Source: Phocoena phocoena
Taxonomy: Eukaryota > Chordata > Mammalia > Artiodactyla > Phocoenidae
Assembly: GCF_963924675.1 (NCBI RefSeq)
Contig: NC_089227.1
Coordinates: 48,168,080 to 48,232,079 of the forward strand
Length of the DNA: 64,000 nucleotides
Direction: 5' to 3'
Shown one piece after another: positions 48,600-61,300 of this stretch. The number at the start of each line of letters is the position of its first letter. Position 1 is the first letter of the stretch. A program made the position numbers and the translations under genes. The notes below the pieces were generated by a model that was not told where the DNA came from, searched no databases, and saw nothing but the letters and a program-made list of their open reading frames with translations.

Positions 48600-48782
48600 T
48601 TATTTTACTTTATTTTATCTTACTCTATCTTCTTTCTTTCTTTTTTCCTTCCTTCCCTCCTTCCTTCCTCCCACCGTCCCTCCCTCCCTCCTTTCTTTCT
48701 CTCTTTCCTTCTCTTTTCTTTCTTTCCTTCTTTCTTTCTTTCCTTCTTCCTTCCTTCCCGCCTTTCTTTCTTTCTTTCTTCC
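48600..48782 (+). repeat. Pyrimidine-rich tract in L1 5' UTR
   Basis: CCTT/TTTC units, the counterpart of the purine tract at 964-1160 in the opposite orientation. Confidence 0.85.
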
Positions 48783-49325
48783 TACTTCTACTAATTCTTT
48801 CTACTTCTTCTCCCTTTTATTCTGAGCCGTGTGCAGGAAAGGCTCTTGGTGCTGCAGCCAGGAGTCAGTGCTGTGCCTCTGAGGTAGGAGAGCCAACTTC
48901 AGGACACTGGTCCACAAGAGACCTCCCAGCTCCACATAATATCAAACAGCAAAAATCTCCCAGAGATCTCCATCTCAACACCAGCACCCAGCTTCACTCA
49001 ACGACCAGCAAGCTACAGTGCTGGACACCCTATGCCAAACAACTAGCAAGACAGGAACACAACCCCACCCATTAGCAGAGAGGCTGCCTAAAATCATAAT
49101 AAGTCCACAGACACCCCAAAACACACCACCAGACGTGGACCTGCCCACCAGAAAGACAAGATCCAGCCTTATCTACCAGAACACAGGCACTAGTCCCCTC
49201 CACCAGGAAGCCTACACAACCCAATGAACCAACCTTAGCCACTGGGGACAGACACCAAAAACAATGGGAACTATGAACCTGCAGCCTGCAAAAAGGAGAT
49301 CCCAAACACAGTAAGATAAGCAAAA

Positions 49326-50219
49326 TGAGAAGACAGAAAAACACACAGCAGATGAAGGAGCAAGATAAAAACCCACCAGACCTACCTAACAAATGAAGAG
49401 GAAATAGGCAGTCTACCTGACAAAGAATTCAGAATAATGATAGTAAAGATGATCCATAATCGTGGAAATACAATAGACAAAATGCAAGAAATATTTAACA
49501 AGGACCTAGAAGAACTAAAGATGAAACAAACAACGATGAACAACACAGTAAATGAAATGAAAAATACTATAGATGGAATCACTACCAGAATAACTGAGAC
49601 AGAAGAACGGATAAGTGACCTGGAAGAAAAAATAGTGGAAATAACTACTGCACAGCAGAATAAAGAAAAAAGAATGAAAAGAACTGAGGACAGTCTCAGA
49701 GACATCTGGGACAACATTAAACGCACCAACATTTGAATAATAGGGGTTCCAGAAGAAGAAGAGAAAAAGCAAGGGACTGAGAAGATATTTGAAGAGATTA
49801 TAGTTGAAAACTTGCCTAATACGGGAAAGGAAATAGTTAATCAAGTCCAGGAAGCACAGAGAGTCCCATACAGGACAAATCCAAGGAGAAATACGCCAAG
49901 ACACATATTAATCAAACTGTCAAAAATTAAATACAAAGAAAGCATATTAAAAGCAGCAAGAGAAAAACAAATAACACACAAGGGAATCCCCATAAGGTTA
50001 ACAGCTGATCTTTCAGCAGAAACTCTGCAAGCCAGAAGGGACTGGCAGGACATATTTAAAGTAATGAAAGGGAAAAACCTGCCACCAAGATTACTCTACC
50101 CAACAAGGATCTCATTCAGATTTGATGGAGAAATTAAAACCTTTGCAGACAAGCAAAAGCTGAGAGAGTTCAGCACCACCAAACCAGCTTTACAACAAAT
50201 GCTAAAGGAACTTCTCTAG
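49326..50219 (+). pseudogene. L1 copy 4 ORF1, one in-frame stop
   Basis: ATG AGA AGA CAG start; 298 codons to TAG at 50217-50219. It is in one frame except for TGA at 49734-49736 (in TNI*IIGVPE, at the start of the RNA-binding domain). Coiled coil (KMQEIFNKDLEELKMKQ ... RISDLEEKIVEI), RNA-recognition region (IIGVPEEEE ... IFEEIIVENLP) and C-terminal domain (ADLSAETLQARRDW ... FDGEIKTFADKQK) are all present. A single nonsense mutation separates it from an open ORF1. Confidence 0.9.
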
Positions 50220-50277
50220 GCAGGAAACACAAGAGACGGAAAAGACCTACAATAACGAACCCAAACCAATTTAGAAA

Positions 50278-53200
50278 ATGGGAATAGGAACATACATATC
50301 AATAATTACCTTAAATGTAAATGGACTAAATGCTCCCACCAAAAGACAGAGATTGGCTGAATGGATACAAAAACAAAACCCATATATATGCTGTCTACAA
50401 GAGACCCACTTCAGACCTAGAGACACATACAGACTGAAAGTAAGGGGATGGAAAAAGATATTCCATGTAAAAGAAAACCAAAAGAAAGCTGAAGTAGCAA
50501 TTCTCACATCAGACAAAACAGACTTTAAAATAAAGACTATTAGACAAAGAAGGACACTACATAATGATCAAGGGATCGACCAAGAAGAAGATATAACCAT
50601 TGTAAATATTTATGCACCCAACATAGGAGCACCTCAATACATAAGGCAAATACTAACAGCCATAAAAGGGGAAATTCACAGTAACACATTCATAGTAGGG
50701 GACTTTTAACACTGCACTTTCACCAATGGACAGATCATCCAAAATGAAAATAAATAAGGAAACACAAGCTTTAAATGATACATTAAACAAGATGAACTTA
50801 ATTGATATTTATAGGACACTCCATCCAAAAACAACAGAATACACATTTTTCTCAAGTGCTCATGGAACATTCTCCAGGATAGATCATATCTTGGGTCACA
50901 AATCAAGCCTTGGCAAATTTAAGAAAATTGAAATTGTATCAAGTTTCTTTTCTGACCACAACACCATAAGACTAGATATCAATTACAGGAAAAGATCTGT
51001 AAAAAATACAAACACATGAAGGCTAAACAATATACTACTTAATAACGAAGTGATCACTGAAGAAATCAAAGAGGAAATAAAAAAATACCTAGAAACAGAT
51101 GACAATGGACACACGACAACCCAAAATCTATGGGATGCAGCAAAAGCAGTTCTAAGAGGGAAGTTTATAGCAATACAAGCCCACCTTAAGAAACAGGAAA
51201 CGTCTTGAATAAACAACCTAACCTTGCACCTAAAGCAATTAGAGAAAGAAGAAAAAAAAAAACCCCTAAGTTAGCAGAAGGAAAGAAATCATAAAAATCA
51301 GATCAGAAATAAATGAAAAAGAAATGAAGAAAACAATAGCAAAGATCAATAAAACTAAAAGCTGGTTCTTTGAGAAGATAAACAAAATTGATAAACCATT
51401 AGCCAGACTCATCAAGAAAAAAAGGGAGACTACTCAAATCAATAGAATTAGAAATGAAACAGGAGAAGTAACAACTGACACTGCAGAAATACAAAAGATC
51501 ATGAGAGATTACTACAAGCAACTCTATGCAAATAAAATGGACAACCTGGAAGAAATGGACAAACCCTTAGAAAGGCACAACCTGCCAAGACTGATTCAGG
51601 AAGAAATAGAAAATATGAACAGATCAATCACAAGCACTGAAATTGAAACTGTGATTAAAAATCTGTGATTAAAAATCTTCCAACAAACAAAAGCCCAGGC
51701 CCAGATGGCTTCACAGGCGAATTCTATCAAACATTTAGAGAAGAGCTAATACCTATCCTTCTCCAACTCTTCCAAAATACAGCAGAGGGAGGAACACTCC
51801 CAAACTCATTCTACGAGGCCACCATCACCTTGATACCAAAACCAGACAAGGATGTCACAAAGAAAGAAAACTACAGGCAATATCACTGATGAACATAGAT
51901 GCAAAAATTCTCAACAAAATACTAGCAAACAGAATGCAACAGCACATTAAAAGGATCATACACCATGATCAACTGGGGTTTATTCCAGGAATGCAAGGAT
52001 TCTTCAATACATGCAAATCAATCAATGTGATAAACCATATTAACAAACTGAAGGAGAAAAACCATATGATCATCTCAATAGATGCAGAGAAAGCTTTCAA
52101 CAAAATTCAACACCCATTTATGATAAAATTCCTGCAGAAAGTAGGCATACAGGGAACGTACCTCAACATAATAAAGGCCATATACAACAAACCCACAGCC
52201 AACATCATCCTCAATGGTGAAAAACTGAAAGCATTTCCACTAAGATCAGGAACAAGACAAGGCTGCCCACTCTCACCACTTTTATTCAACATAGTTTTGG
52301 AGTTTTAGCCACAGCAATCAGAGAAGAAATGGAAATAAAAGGAATCCATATCAGAAAAGAAGAAAAAAGGTGTCACTGTTTGCAGATGACATGATACTAT
52401 ACATAGAGAATCCTAAAGATGCTACCAGAAAACTACTAGAGCTAATCAATGAATTTGGTATAGTAGCAGGATACAAAAATTAATGCACAGAAATCTCTGG
52501 CATTCCTATACACTAATGATGTAAAATCTAAAGTGAAATCAAGAAAACACTCCCATTTACCACTGCAACAAAGAGAATAAAATATCTAGGAATAAACGTA
52601 CCTAAGAAGACAAAAGACCTGTATGCAGAAAATTATAAGACAATGATGAAAGAAATTAAAGATGATACAAAATAGATGGAGAGATATACCATGCTCTTGG
52701 ACTGGAAGATTCAACATTATGAAAATTACTACTGAAAGCAATCTATAGATTCAATGCAATCCCTATCAAACTACCACTGGCATTTTTCACAGAACTAGAA
52801 CAAAAAATTTCACAATTTGTATGGAAACACAAAAGACCCCGAATAGCCAAAGCAATCTTGAGAACGAAAAACGGAGCTGGAGGAATCAGGCTCCCTGACT
52901 TCAGACTATACTACAAAGCCACAGTAATCAAGACAGTATGGTACTGGCAGAAAAACAGAAAGCTAGATCAATGGGACAGGATAGAAAGCCCAGAGATAAA
53001 CCCACACACATATGGTCACCTTATCTTTGATAAAGGAGGCAGGAATGTACAGTGGAGAAAGGACAGCCTCTTCAATAAGTGGTGCTGGGAAAACTGGACA
53101 GGTACATGTAAAAGTATGAGATTAGATCTCCCTAACACCATACACAAAAATAAGCCCCAAATGGATTAAAGACCTAAATGTAAGGCCAGAAACTATCAAA

Positions 53201-54089
53201 CTCTTAGAGGAAAACATAGGCAGAACACTCTATGACATAAATCACAGCAAGATCCTTTCTGACCCACCTCCTAGAGAAATGGAAATAAAAACAAAAATAA
53301 ACAAATGGGACCTAATGAAACTTCAAAGCTTTTGCACAGCAAACCATAAACAAGACCAAAAGACAACCCTCAGAATGGGAGAAAATATTTGCAAATGAAG
53401 CAACTGACAAAGGATTAATCTCCAAAATTTACAAGCAGCTCATGCAGCTCAATAACAAAAAAACAAACAACCCAATCCAAAAATGGGCAGAAGACCTAAA
53501 TAGACATTTCTCCAAAGAAGATATACAGACTGCCAACAAACACATGAAAGAATATTCAACATCATTAATCATTAGGGAAATGCAAATCAAAACTACAATG
53601 AGATATCATCTCACACCAGTCAGAATGGCCATCCTCAAAAAATCTAGAAACAATAAATGCTGGAGAGGCTGTGGAGAAAAGGGAACACTCTTGCCCTGCT
53701 GGTGGGAATGTGAATTGGTTCAGCCACTATGGAGAACAGTATGGAGGTTCCTTAAAAAAACTACAAATAGAACTACCATATGACCCAGCAATCCCACTAC
53801 TGGGCATATACCCTGAGAAAATCATAATTCAAAGAGTCATGTACCAAAATGTTCATTTCACCTCTATTTACAATAGCCTGGAGATGGAAACAACCTAAGT
53901 GCCCCATCGGATGAATGGATAAAGAAGATGTGGCACATATATACAATGGAGTATTACTCAGCCATAAAAAGAAATGAAATTGAGCTATTTGTAATGAGGT
54001 AGATAGACCTAGAGTCTGTCATACAGAGTGAAGTAAGTCAGAAAGAAAAAGACAAGTACCGTATGCTAACACATATATATGGAATTTAA
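50278..54089 (+). pseudogene. L1 copy 4 ORF2, several frameshifts and stops
   Basis: The endonuclease domain is open from 50278 (MGIGTYISIITLNVNGLNAP; QETHFRPRDTYRLK) to VGDF at about 50700, where an extra T shifts the frame. A TGA near 51018 replaces the Trp of NTWRL. A 14-bp tandem duplication at 51650-51677 shifts the frame again. RT blocks follow ([32 protein letters not shown]; palm FADDM around 52380, intact). C-terminal parts are split further. Dead, but with limited damage compared with copies 1 and 2. Confidence 0.88.
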
Positions 54090-54447
54090 GAAAAAAAAAT
54101 GTCATGAAGAACCTAGGGGTAAGACAGCAATAAAGCCACAGACCTACTGGAGAACGGACTTGAGGATATGGGGAGGGGGAAGGGTGAGCTGTGACAAAGC
54201 GAGAGAGAGTCATGGACATATACACACTAACAAACGTAAGGTATATAGCTAGTGGGAAGCAGCCGCATGGCACAGGGATATCGGCTTGGTGCTTTGTGAC
54301 AGCCTGGAGGGGTGGGATAGGGAGGGTGGGAGGGAGGGAGACGCAAGAGGGAAGAGATATGGGGACATATGTATATGTATAACTGATTCACTTTGTTATA
54401 AAGCAGCAACTAACACACCATTGTAAAGCAATTATACCCCAATAAAG

Positions 54448-55092
54448 ATGTTAAAAAGAAAAACAAACAACCCAATCCAAAAATGGGCAGAAAACCTAAA
54501 TAGACATTTCTCCAAAGAAGATATACAGACTGCCAACAAACACGTGAAAGAATGCTCAACATCACTAATCATTAGGGAAATGCAAATCAAAACTACAATG
54601 AGATATCATCTCACACCAGTCAGAATGGCCATCATCAAAATATCTAGAAACAATAAATGCTGGAGAGGGTGTGGAGAAAAGGGAACACTCCTGCACTGCT
54701 GGTGGGAACGTGAATTGGTACAGCCACTATGGAGAACGGTGTGGAGGTTCCTTAAAAAACTACAAATAGAACTACCATATGACCCAGCAATCCCACTACT
54801 GGGCATATACTCTGAGAAAACCATAATTCAAAAAGTGTCATGTACCAAAATGTTTATTGCAGCTCTATTTACAATAGCCTGGAGATGGAAACAACCTAAG
54901 TGCCCATCATCAGATGAATATATAAAGAAGATGTGGCACATATATACAATGGAATATTACTCAGCCATAAAAAGAAACGAAATTGAGCTCTTTGTAATGA
55001 GGTGGATAGACCTAGAGTGTGTCATACAGAGTGAAGTAAGTCAGAAAGAGAAAGACAAATACCATATGCTAACACATATATATGGAATTTAA
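54448..55092 (+). pseudogene. L1 ORF2 C-terminal fragment, 214 codons open
   Basis: One open frame covering the last part of ORF2: [16 protein letters not shown], the Cys-rich C-terminal segment ([17 protein letters not shown]), [14 protein letters not shown] and the natural end LTHIYGI. The Met at 54448 comes from the 3' end of the first copy ('gatgttaaaaag'), so it is not a real start. No promoter or function is implied. Confidence 0.85.
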
Positions 55093-55455
55093 GAAAAAAA
55101 ATGTCATGAAGAACCTAGGGGTAAGACAGGAATAAAGACACAGACCTACTGGAGAACGGACTTGAGGATATGGGGAAGGGGAAGGGTGAGCTGTGACAAA
55201 GCGAGGGAGAGGCATGGACACATATACACTATCAAACGTAAAATAGATAAGTAGTGGGAAGCAGCCGCATAGCACAGGGATATCGGCTCGGTGCTTTGTG
55301 ACCGCCTGGAGGGGTGGGATAGGGAGGGGGGGAGGGAGAGAGATGCAAGAGGGTAGAGATATGGGAACATATGTATATGTATAACTGATTCACTTTGTTA
55401 TAAAGCAGAAAGTAACACACCATTGTAAAGCAATTATACCCCAATAAAGATGTTA
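54455..55455 (+). repeat. Tandem second copy of the L1 3' end (~1 kb)
   Basis: Matches 53457-54450 head to tail, starting in both cases at 'aacaaacaacccaatccaaa' and ending at the 'ccccaataaagatgttaaaaa' 3' terminus. They look about 95% alike by eye, so the duplication is not very recent or happened between diverged molecules. Confidence 0.93.
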
Positions 55456-55500
55456 AAAAAATAAAATAAAATGCCTATATGAAAAAAAAGAATTAAGTGA

Positions 55501-55760
55501 AAATAATTTTAATAAACACATTTTATTTAATATATCCAAAATATTATCATTCTGACATATACCATGATATTTCGTGTTTTTTTCATACTAAGCTTTTGAA
55601 CTTTATATGCATTTACCATAATTAATCATACTTAATCTCATACATATTTCACATTTACAGCACATCTCAATTCCGACTAGCTACATTTCAAGTGCTCAAT
55701 GGCCACATGTGGCTAGTGGCCACCAAAATGGACAGTCTAACTCTAGAGCCATATGCACAC
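55501..55760. repeat. hAT-like (MER-type) DNA transposon, right part
   Basis: 'tttatttaatatatccaaaa', 'tattatcattctgacatata', 'cacatctcaattccgactag', 'caagtgctcaatggccacat' and 'gtggctagtggccaccaaaa' continue the element begun at 47930. Without the L1 and one TSD the two halves read on directly. Confidence 0.6.
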
Positions 55761-56029
55761 ACTTAATCACTTTTACATCTGATAGTTCTATGAATAGTTG
55801 AAAACAGATGTCAACCGAGGCTAACCATTCCCAATTACTTGAACCACTCTCCATAACGCATGCTTTCGAGCCCCTTCAAGACTGAGTCTGGGCCTACAGT
55901 GTTGAGACTTGGTTATATTTAAACAGTAAATACAACCATTTAAATTGAATTTAGCACTATCAGAACAATTTGCCAAGTTTCTACCAATGTTGGATTATTA
56001 TAAATTTCATGTAATACTTCTCCCAAGTT

Positions 56030-56450
56030 TTTAAGATATTTTAAACCAACAGAAAAGTTGCAAGAATAGTACAACGAACAACTATTTACCATGCTGAACT
56101 ATTTAAAAGTATTTGCAGACCATGTGTCTGCAAATTTAGACCATCATCCCTAAATATCTTAGCAAGTATCACCTAAGAAGAAAGAATAGTTTCTTGTATA
56201 GTTCTTATATTTTCATTATAATACCCATGAAATTAAATATAATAGTATGTATTGTATAATCCATATATGAATTTCCTTGATTGTCCCAGTGATATCCTTT
56301 ACGATTAAAAAAATTTTTTTTTGATTTAGGAACCTTGAACCAAGAATCACACATTGCATTTAGTTTTCATTCCGCTTTAGTCTCCTTTAATTCGAATTGT
56401 TTTCCTTTTTGTTTTTCAGGAGTCAAGTATTACTTACAACAAAATTTTAG
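56030..56450 (+). repeat. Ancient L1M-type LINE fragment
   Basis: 'agaaaagttgcaagaatagt', 'gtttcttgtatagttc', 'ccttgattgtcccagtgata' and 'catttagttttcattccgct' resemble an old L1M 3' region. Diverged; assignment from memory. Confidence 0.5.
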
Positions 56451-58773
56451 TATTAAAAGTGTATTGAGAATCCAATTTCATTAGAATTAATAGGCTGACT
56501 GCTGGTTCTCTTCTTTTTCTAGCCCCACATATTTTCCCTTAAGACCTTTTACTTAGGTCCCTTCATGGAAGTTATTTACAAACTCTCAAAGGAGAAAAAC
56601 CCACAATGGAACACAAAATCATCTACTGTATATACCTAACTTGCTGCACTCTCTGTATTTAATTCACAATATTTTATCCATATCTGATATGTTATGTTTA
56701 AAAGAATGTTTACACCAACAATTGCAATCTGCCAGACCATCTGGATTATTTTAATAATTCTCTGTAATTTTTGACATAGTTTCTATTTTACTATAAAAAC
56801 ATGGCACAACTAAAGTCTGACATATTTTACTCAAAATAAAAAAGCATTAAGATTAGGTAATTAAAAGAATCAAGTCCTCAAATACATTATAACCCATGCT
56901 AATAATGCTTTGCCAGTGTAGATACAGGTAATTTTTAACCACAAAATTCTATATAAACGAACAGGGATATGTTAATTAATCATAACTGTTAATCTGTTAA
57001 TGAAAAGTAATGTCCTTCCAGAATACAGATGTTTTTAAACTGTAACTTAGAATGTATTGGGATATAGTCTAAGATGTATTAGAATGCTAGCTTGAGAAAT
57101 AATTATAATAGAATGCCAAATTGCTTTCATTCTTTTATGATCCAAATCTTTTCTGGAATCAATGAGTTAAAGAACTGAATCTGTCATTAATTCTTTCTGA
57201 TTTTTTTTTTTTACACAGTACTATTACCCTTTATATGTCAGCAATTAATTATGTCTTAAGTGGCATTCTCTCAAAACCCTCTCCCCACCCCCCTTCAAAT
57301 TAAAGTAATCTTTCTTCATATGTCAGAGATATTTCTATGATTCAATATTCATCTTTTTAGAAAATCTGCTAAATTTATCCTACAAATTCTGAACTGGGCT
57401 TATGAACTAATTCTTACTATCTTCATCTCTCCTTGCTTTGGATCTCTTTTATTGTCTTGGTTCTTCCACAGTTACCTGAATTCACTAGGTCCCCTTCAGC
57501 TGCAGTGTCACAGGAGTTTTACTGTTGTCACAAATATACATATCATAGCCATACAATTTCAGTAAAAATTATACCTCTTCCTCTGCCTTTTGCCCTTCAA
57601 ACGAGCCATCCATGAAATCACCAGTAATTTTTGAAAATAATAAAGACTTAATGAAGAATAACGTTAGTATTTTCTAATTGTTAGAGATATCTGAAAAACC
57701 CTAGTATTATTCATCTTCTTAACTGCTGCAATGGAAATTTCAAAATACTCCTTTCTGGGCAACACTCCCCTATTATCTCCACATTGACTCAATGTTAAAT
57801 GGAATCACTGATTCTATGTTAAGTTACTGTTTACAGATGTGTCCTTTATATAAGCAAATAAAGCAATAAAAACCAGTTCAGTAGTTCCCAAATTATGAAA
57901 GAACTTGTTAAATTTTTAAAACATATTTTATAGAAATCAGTTTGTATCTTCCCTATAAAAACTTGTGTGAAAGTGGTTATTAGATACCTAGGTTTACTCT
58001 AAAAGCGTGTTTTAAATGTATGTAGCTGTATGTTACAATTCTGAACACATTTTTTCTACCCCTACCAAATCCAAGATGTCCCCAAGTCATGAGAATCCAA
58101 AGTCTAAAAGACATAAAAAGACACCTACGGCTAAGGGAAAAATGATTTTGTCCAGGTACAGAGGGCACTAGGTGAGCAAAGGAAGGGTCCTCCATCTCAT
58201 GGAAGTGGTAATACTTATGAAGTATGGCACATAATACATGGTCAACAACAGCAGACCATGGGTATCTGAGTACTCTGAATACTGCGGCAAGAGAGTTCTA
58301 AGTTTTTAAACTTTAAAAATATAAAAATGGTTGGTCAAACTTCCTAACATACAGTGAAGGATAGAATATAAAATATAATCATCTAATTTGATTTCTTTTA
58401 ATAGTAACTTGCCTATTCTAAATCCTTTGCAATTAAGTATCATCTAGAAAGTTTCTTGATAACTTTAGTTGTTCAGAAGGACATGAAACAATACCCTTAG
58501 ATTATTAGCTGTTCCTACTACCTTAAAATTAAGGCAAAGTAAATATAAATTACTGCTTTATCTTTTAAAAAATAATTATTTTGCTTTTAAGACTATACAT
58601 TCTCAAAGAGTCAGATGGTAGGAGAAAAATGGGAAGACAGAAAAATTGGGTGGGAAATAAGAATGGTCTCCAAATGGTAGAGAATATAAAACACAAAAGA
58701 ATTGGTGCCCTTAAGGAAACATTAAAGTGACATTATTTCCTATATTTTCAGAACTTAAATTCAAAATACTTAC
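56451..58773. other. CASD1 intron, nothing recognised
   Basis: AT-rich intron without confident repeat or exon. Confidence 0.5.
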
Positions 58774-58863
58774 TGTACTTGCTCCAGAAATATGATAAAT
58801 CAAAATCACAAGTTGCATCCAGCCTTTCCATTCATCTGTTTGTTCTCTATTTAACACTTTAGT
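58774..58863 (-). CDS. CASD1: CASD1 coding exon 4 of 12 in window
   Basis: 90 bp, 30 codons, phase 0. It starts [17 protein letters not shown] and ends YHISGAST. The acceptor is 'cttttacacag' and the donor 'gtaagt'. The EWKGWMQ block followed by [11 protein letters not shown] is characteristic of the Cas1p-type acyltransferase membrane domain. About residues 423-452 by human numbering. Confidence 0.96.
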
Positions 58864-59902
58864 CTGTGTAAAAGAATCAAAATTTGCTTTAAAATTCATC
58901 ATGAAGCTATTATTTGGACAGTATACATTAAATATGTTAACATTTTTCTCATAGGATATAAAGCTAATGCTTCTTTCAAAAGAACGTTGGGGGAAAATCA
59001 GTTAAAGATTGTCATTTTATTTCTTGATAAAAGAGATAATAAAACTATTTAAAGTATAATATGAATTTGGAAATGAATATAAAAGAGACTTTAAATATTT
59101 AAGTTGATACTTATGGTTTTATATTAAGATTACTTTTAAACTATGACAGATATGTTTGTAAATCTAAATAAATGGCATTTAATAATTTTCTTTAAGAGAA
59201 TCTTAGAATTTCAGTTAGAAAAGATCTTACAGTTCTTTTATACTTTATTGTGGGGAAAAAAGCTCCTTTATTATACTTTATTTTCTCTAGAATATTCCCA
59301 CTGGAAATGAAGAACTGATTAATCATCCTCATATGAAAGTTATCTTACAACAGAATTTATTAATTCAAATAAATGACTTATAAAGGAGTTATATTAATAT
59401 TCTGAGCAATTACAGTAATTCTAAAATAGGAATTCAGAATATTGTGAACAGTGCCCACATTATTATATAAGTTCTAATTTGTGTGTACATGTCTGACTAT
59501 ATAAACATATAAATATAAAAAGTGTTTATTAGTATAATTATATGTTTTTAACTTATAAATGATAATACTATCTCATGTTTGAAGACCATTACAAAATTGG
59601 GAGCACCTCAACTTTCTCCATCCTCAAGCAGGCAAAATGACACCAAGTCATGATATCTTTTTCACAGGTCATTATTTTCCAACTTTTCAACAATCTTTAT
59701 GAAACTATGATCTTTCTCCAAACTGTTTCAAAAAAGCAACAGTTAAGAGTCCACTAAGTGAAGTACAGCTGCAATATTCCTTCATTCTCTTCTATATATG
59801 TAAATGTTTGTATATTATGGCATGATAAATATTATTTCGTTAATCTACACTTTGTAATGAGATGAAAAGGATAAGATGAACTAAAAAGAAAATGACTCTT
59901 AC
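58864..59902. other. CASD1 intron, nothing recognised
   Basis: AT-rich intron between window exons 3 and 4; no repeat family recognised. Confidence 0.5.
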
Positions 59903-60325
59903 CTCCTTAGTATTTTCATTGTAAAATACTCCCAAAACCAAGATGTAGATAATTGGAATAAAGAAAGTTGAATGTGTATAAAATTTGTTTTCCTTCATAA
60001 ATAGATTTGCACGGTCACACATATAGAAATAAGCCATGATCAGGCCAAGTTTGCAGAAAGACTGTAAAAGTATTCCTAATGGAGACACAGGCGGATTGAT
60101 AATATTTTTCTTTTCTTCTCCACTTTCCAAATCAGTACAAGGCTTATTCTTCCGATGAGCGTTATGATGAATTATATAAAAAATTAAATATCCAATAATA
60201 GATAAAGTGAAAAAACAAGCAGCTAGCTTCTGTAGGAGAGTAAGAGGAGGCCGAGGTTGACAACAGGAACCATCTACAGGCTTCAAAATCCTATTGCAAT
60301 ACACGTTCATAAGAATCATTGCACT
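59903..60325 (-). CDS. CASD1: CASD1 coding exon 3 of 12 in window, first membrane segments
   Basis: 423 bp, 141 codons, phase 0 at both ends. It begins SAMILMNVYC after the acceptor 'tttttcacag' and ends YNENTKE before 'gtaaga'. It runs from the end of the luminal domain into the membrane domain. Hydrophobic segments are visible at KLAACFFTLSIIGYLIFYII, at LGLIMAYFYM and at FFIPIIYILVLGVFY, with a charged loop (RKNKPCTDLESGEEKK) between the first two. It is the largest coding exon in the window. Confidence 0.96.
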
Positions 60326-61255
60326 CTGTGAAAAAACCAAGTTATTTCATTATTATCTTGTCAGTAATGTATTTCCCATTAGATTTTCTCCTGTGAATAC
60401 TACCGTTTCAGCACTGAAACCAAAATGCTTTTGTACTTTTTGCTACCATTTCCCAAACACTGATGTAAATAATGGTATTCCTTCAATCTGTAAATAACTA
60501 GTTCAGGGTTTTTCCAACTTCTTGGGTTATTAACCGTAATGAAAAATTCATTTTATAATGTGACTCAGAACACATATATGGGAAACAATACCTATCCTTA
60601 CTACTTGGAATGCATCTGACTTTTTTCCATTCTATTCTTTAAAAAAAGAAAAAAAATGCTGATTTCATGGCTGTTAATGGGCTGTGACCTTTGGTTACAA
60701 AAATACTGACAGATGTCAAGGACCAAAGAAATTTAAATAGCAGATTTTCAATACAAAAGATACCAAGATACTTAAGATAGAGTCCCAGTCTTTAGATGTG
60801 AAAAAAGAATATAAAATAACGGCCACCAAAAATAATTAATTCTTAGCTAACAGTATTTATAATATGCCCTTCATTTGGTTTACAGTTTATGGACCACTTA
60901 GGATTCAACAGTTTTAAGATTTCTAATTTTAAATGAGGTGTAGAATCTTCAACATGGTTTCATTATAATAAAAATATTCTAGGCAAGCTGTTAAGTATTT
61001 CTAGTTGAAGGTTCAGTCAAATCTAGTTTATGAAAACTGTATAGTTTAGGTACCCCTAGAACTCTTAAGATGATTATATTATTTAAGCCTAAAACATTCA
61101 AAGTACTCAGTTATTTAGAAAATCTCATTCTCTTAGCTCTGAGACTTCAGGAGACTCTGAGCCTGGAACTCTTGCAGATACTAGCCTACAAACTCCATCC
61201 CAAGGTTCTTAACCAGTTCCAGGGAGTCCACAAAGCCCTGAAAAAATATGGAGAA

Positions 61256-61300
<45 letters not shown>

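Larger units (their letters stand above)
48021..55485 (+). mobile_element. L1 copy 4 with duplicated 3' tail, bracketed by TSD
   Basis: 5'-truncated in the 5' UTR ('ctgccaggttcctgggatcc'); ORF1 at 49326, ORF2 at 50278-54089, 3' UTR to about 54450, then a second copy of the last ~1 kb (54455-55455) and an A-rich tail to 55485. The flanks 'aaaagaaataagtga' (48006-48020) and 'aaaagaattaagtga' (55486-55500) are a 15-bp TSD with one mismatch, so the whole 7.46 kb appears to be one insertion. It lies in the CASD1 intron, antisense to the gene, inside an older DNA transposon. Confidence 0.92.

Noticed and set aside
60294..60497. 67-codon plus-strand frame overlapping CASD1 exon 3
   Set aside because: Antisense to the exon border and intron; no known family.
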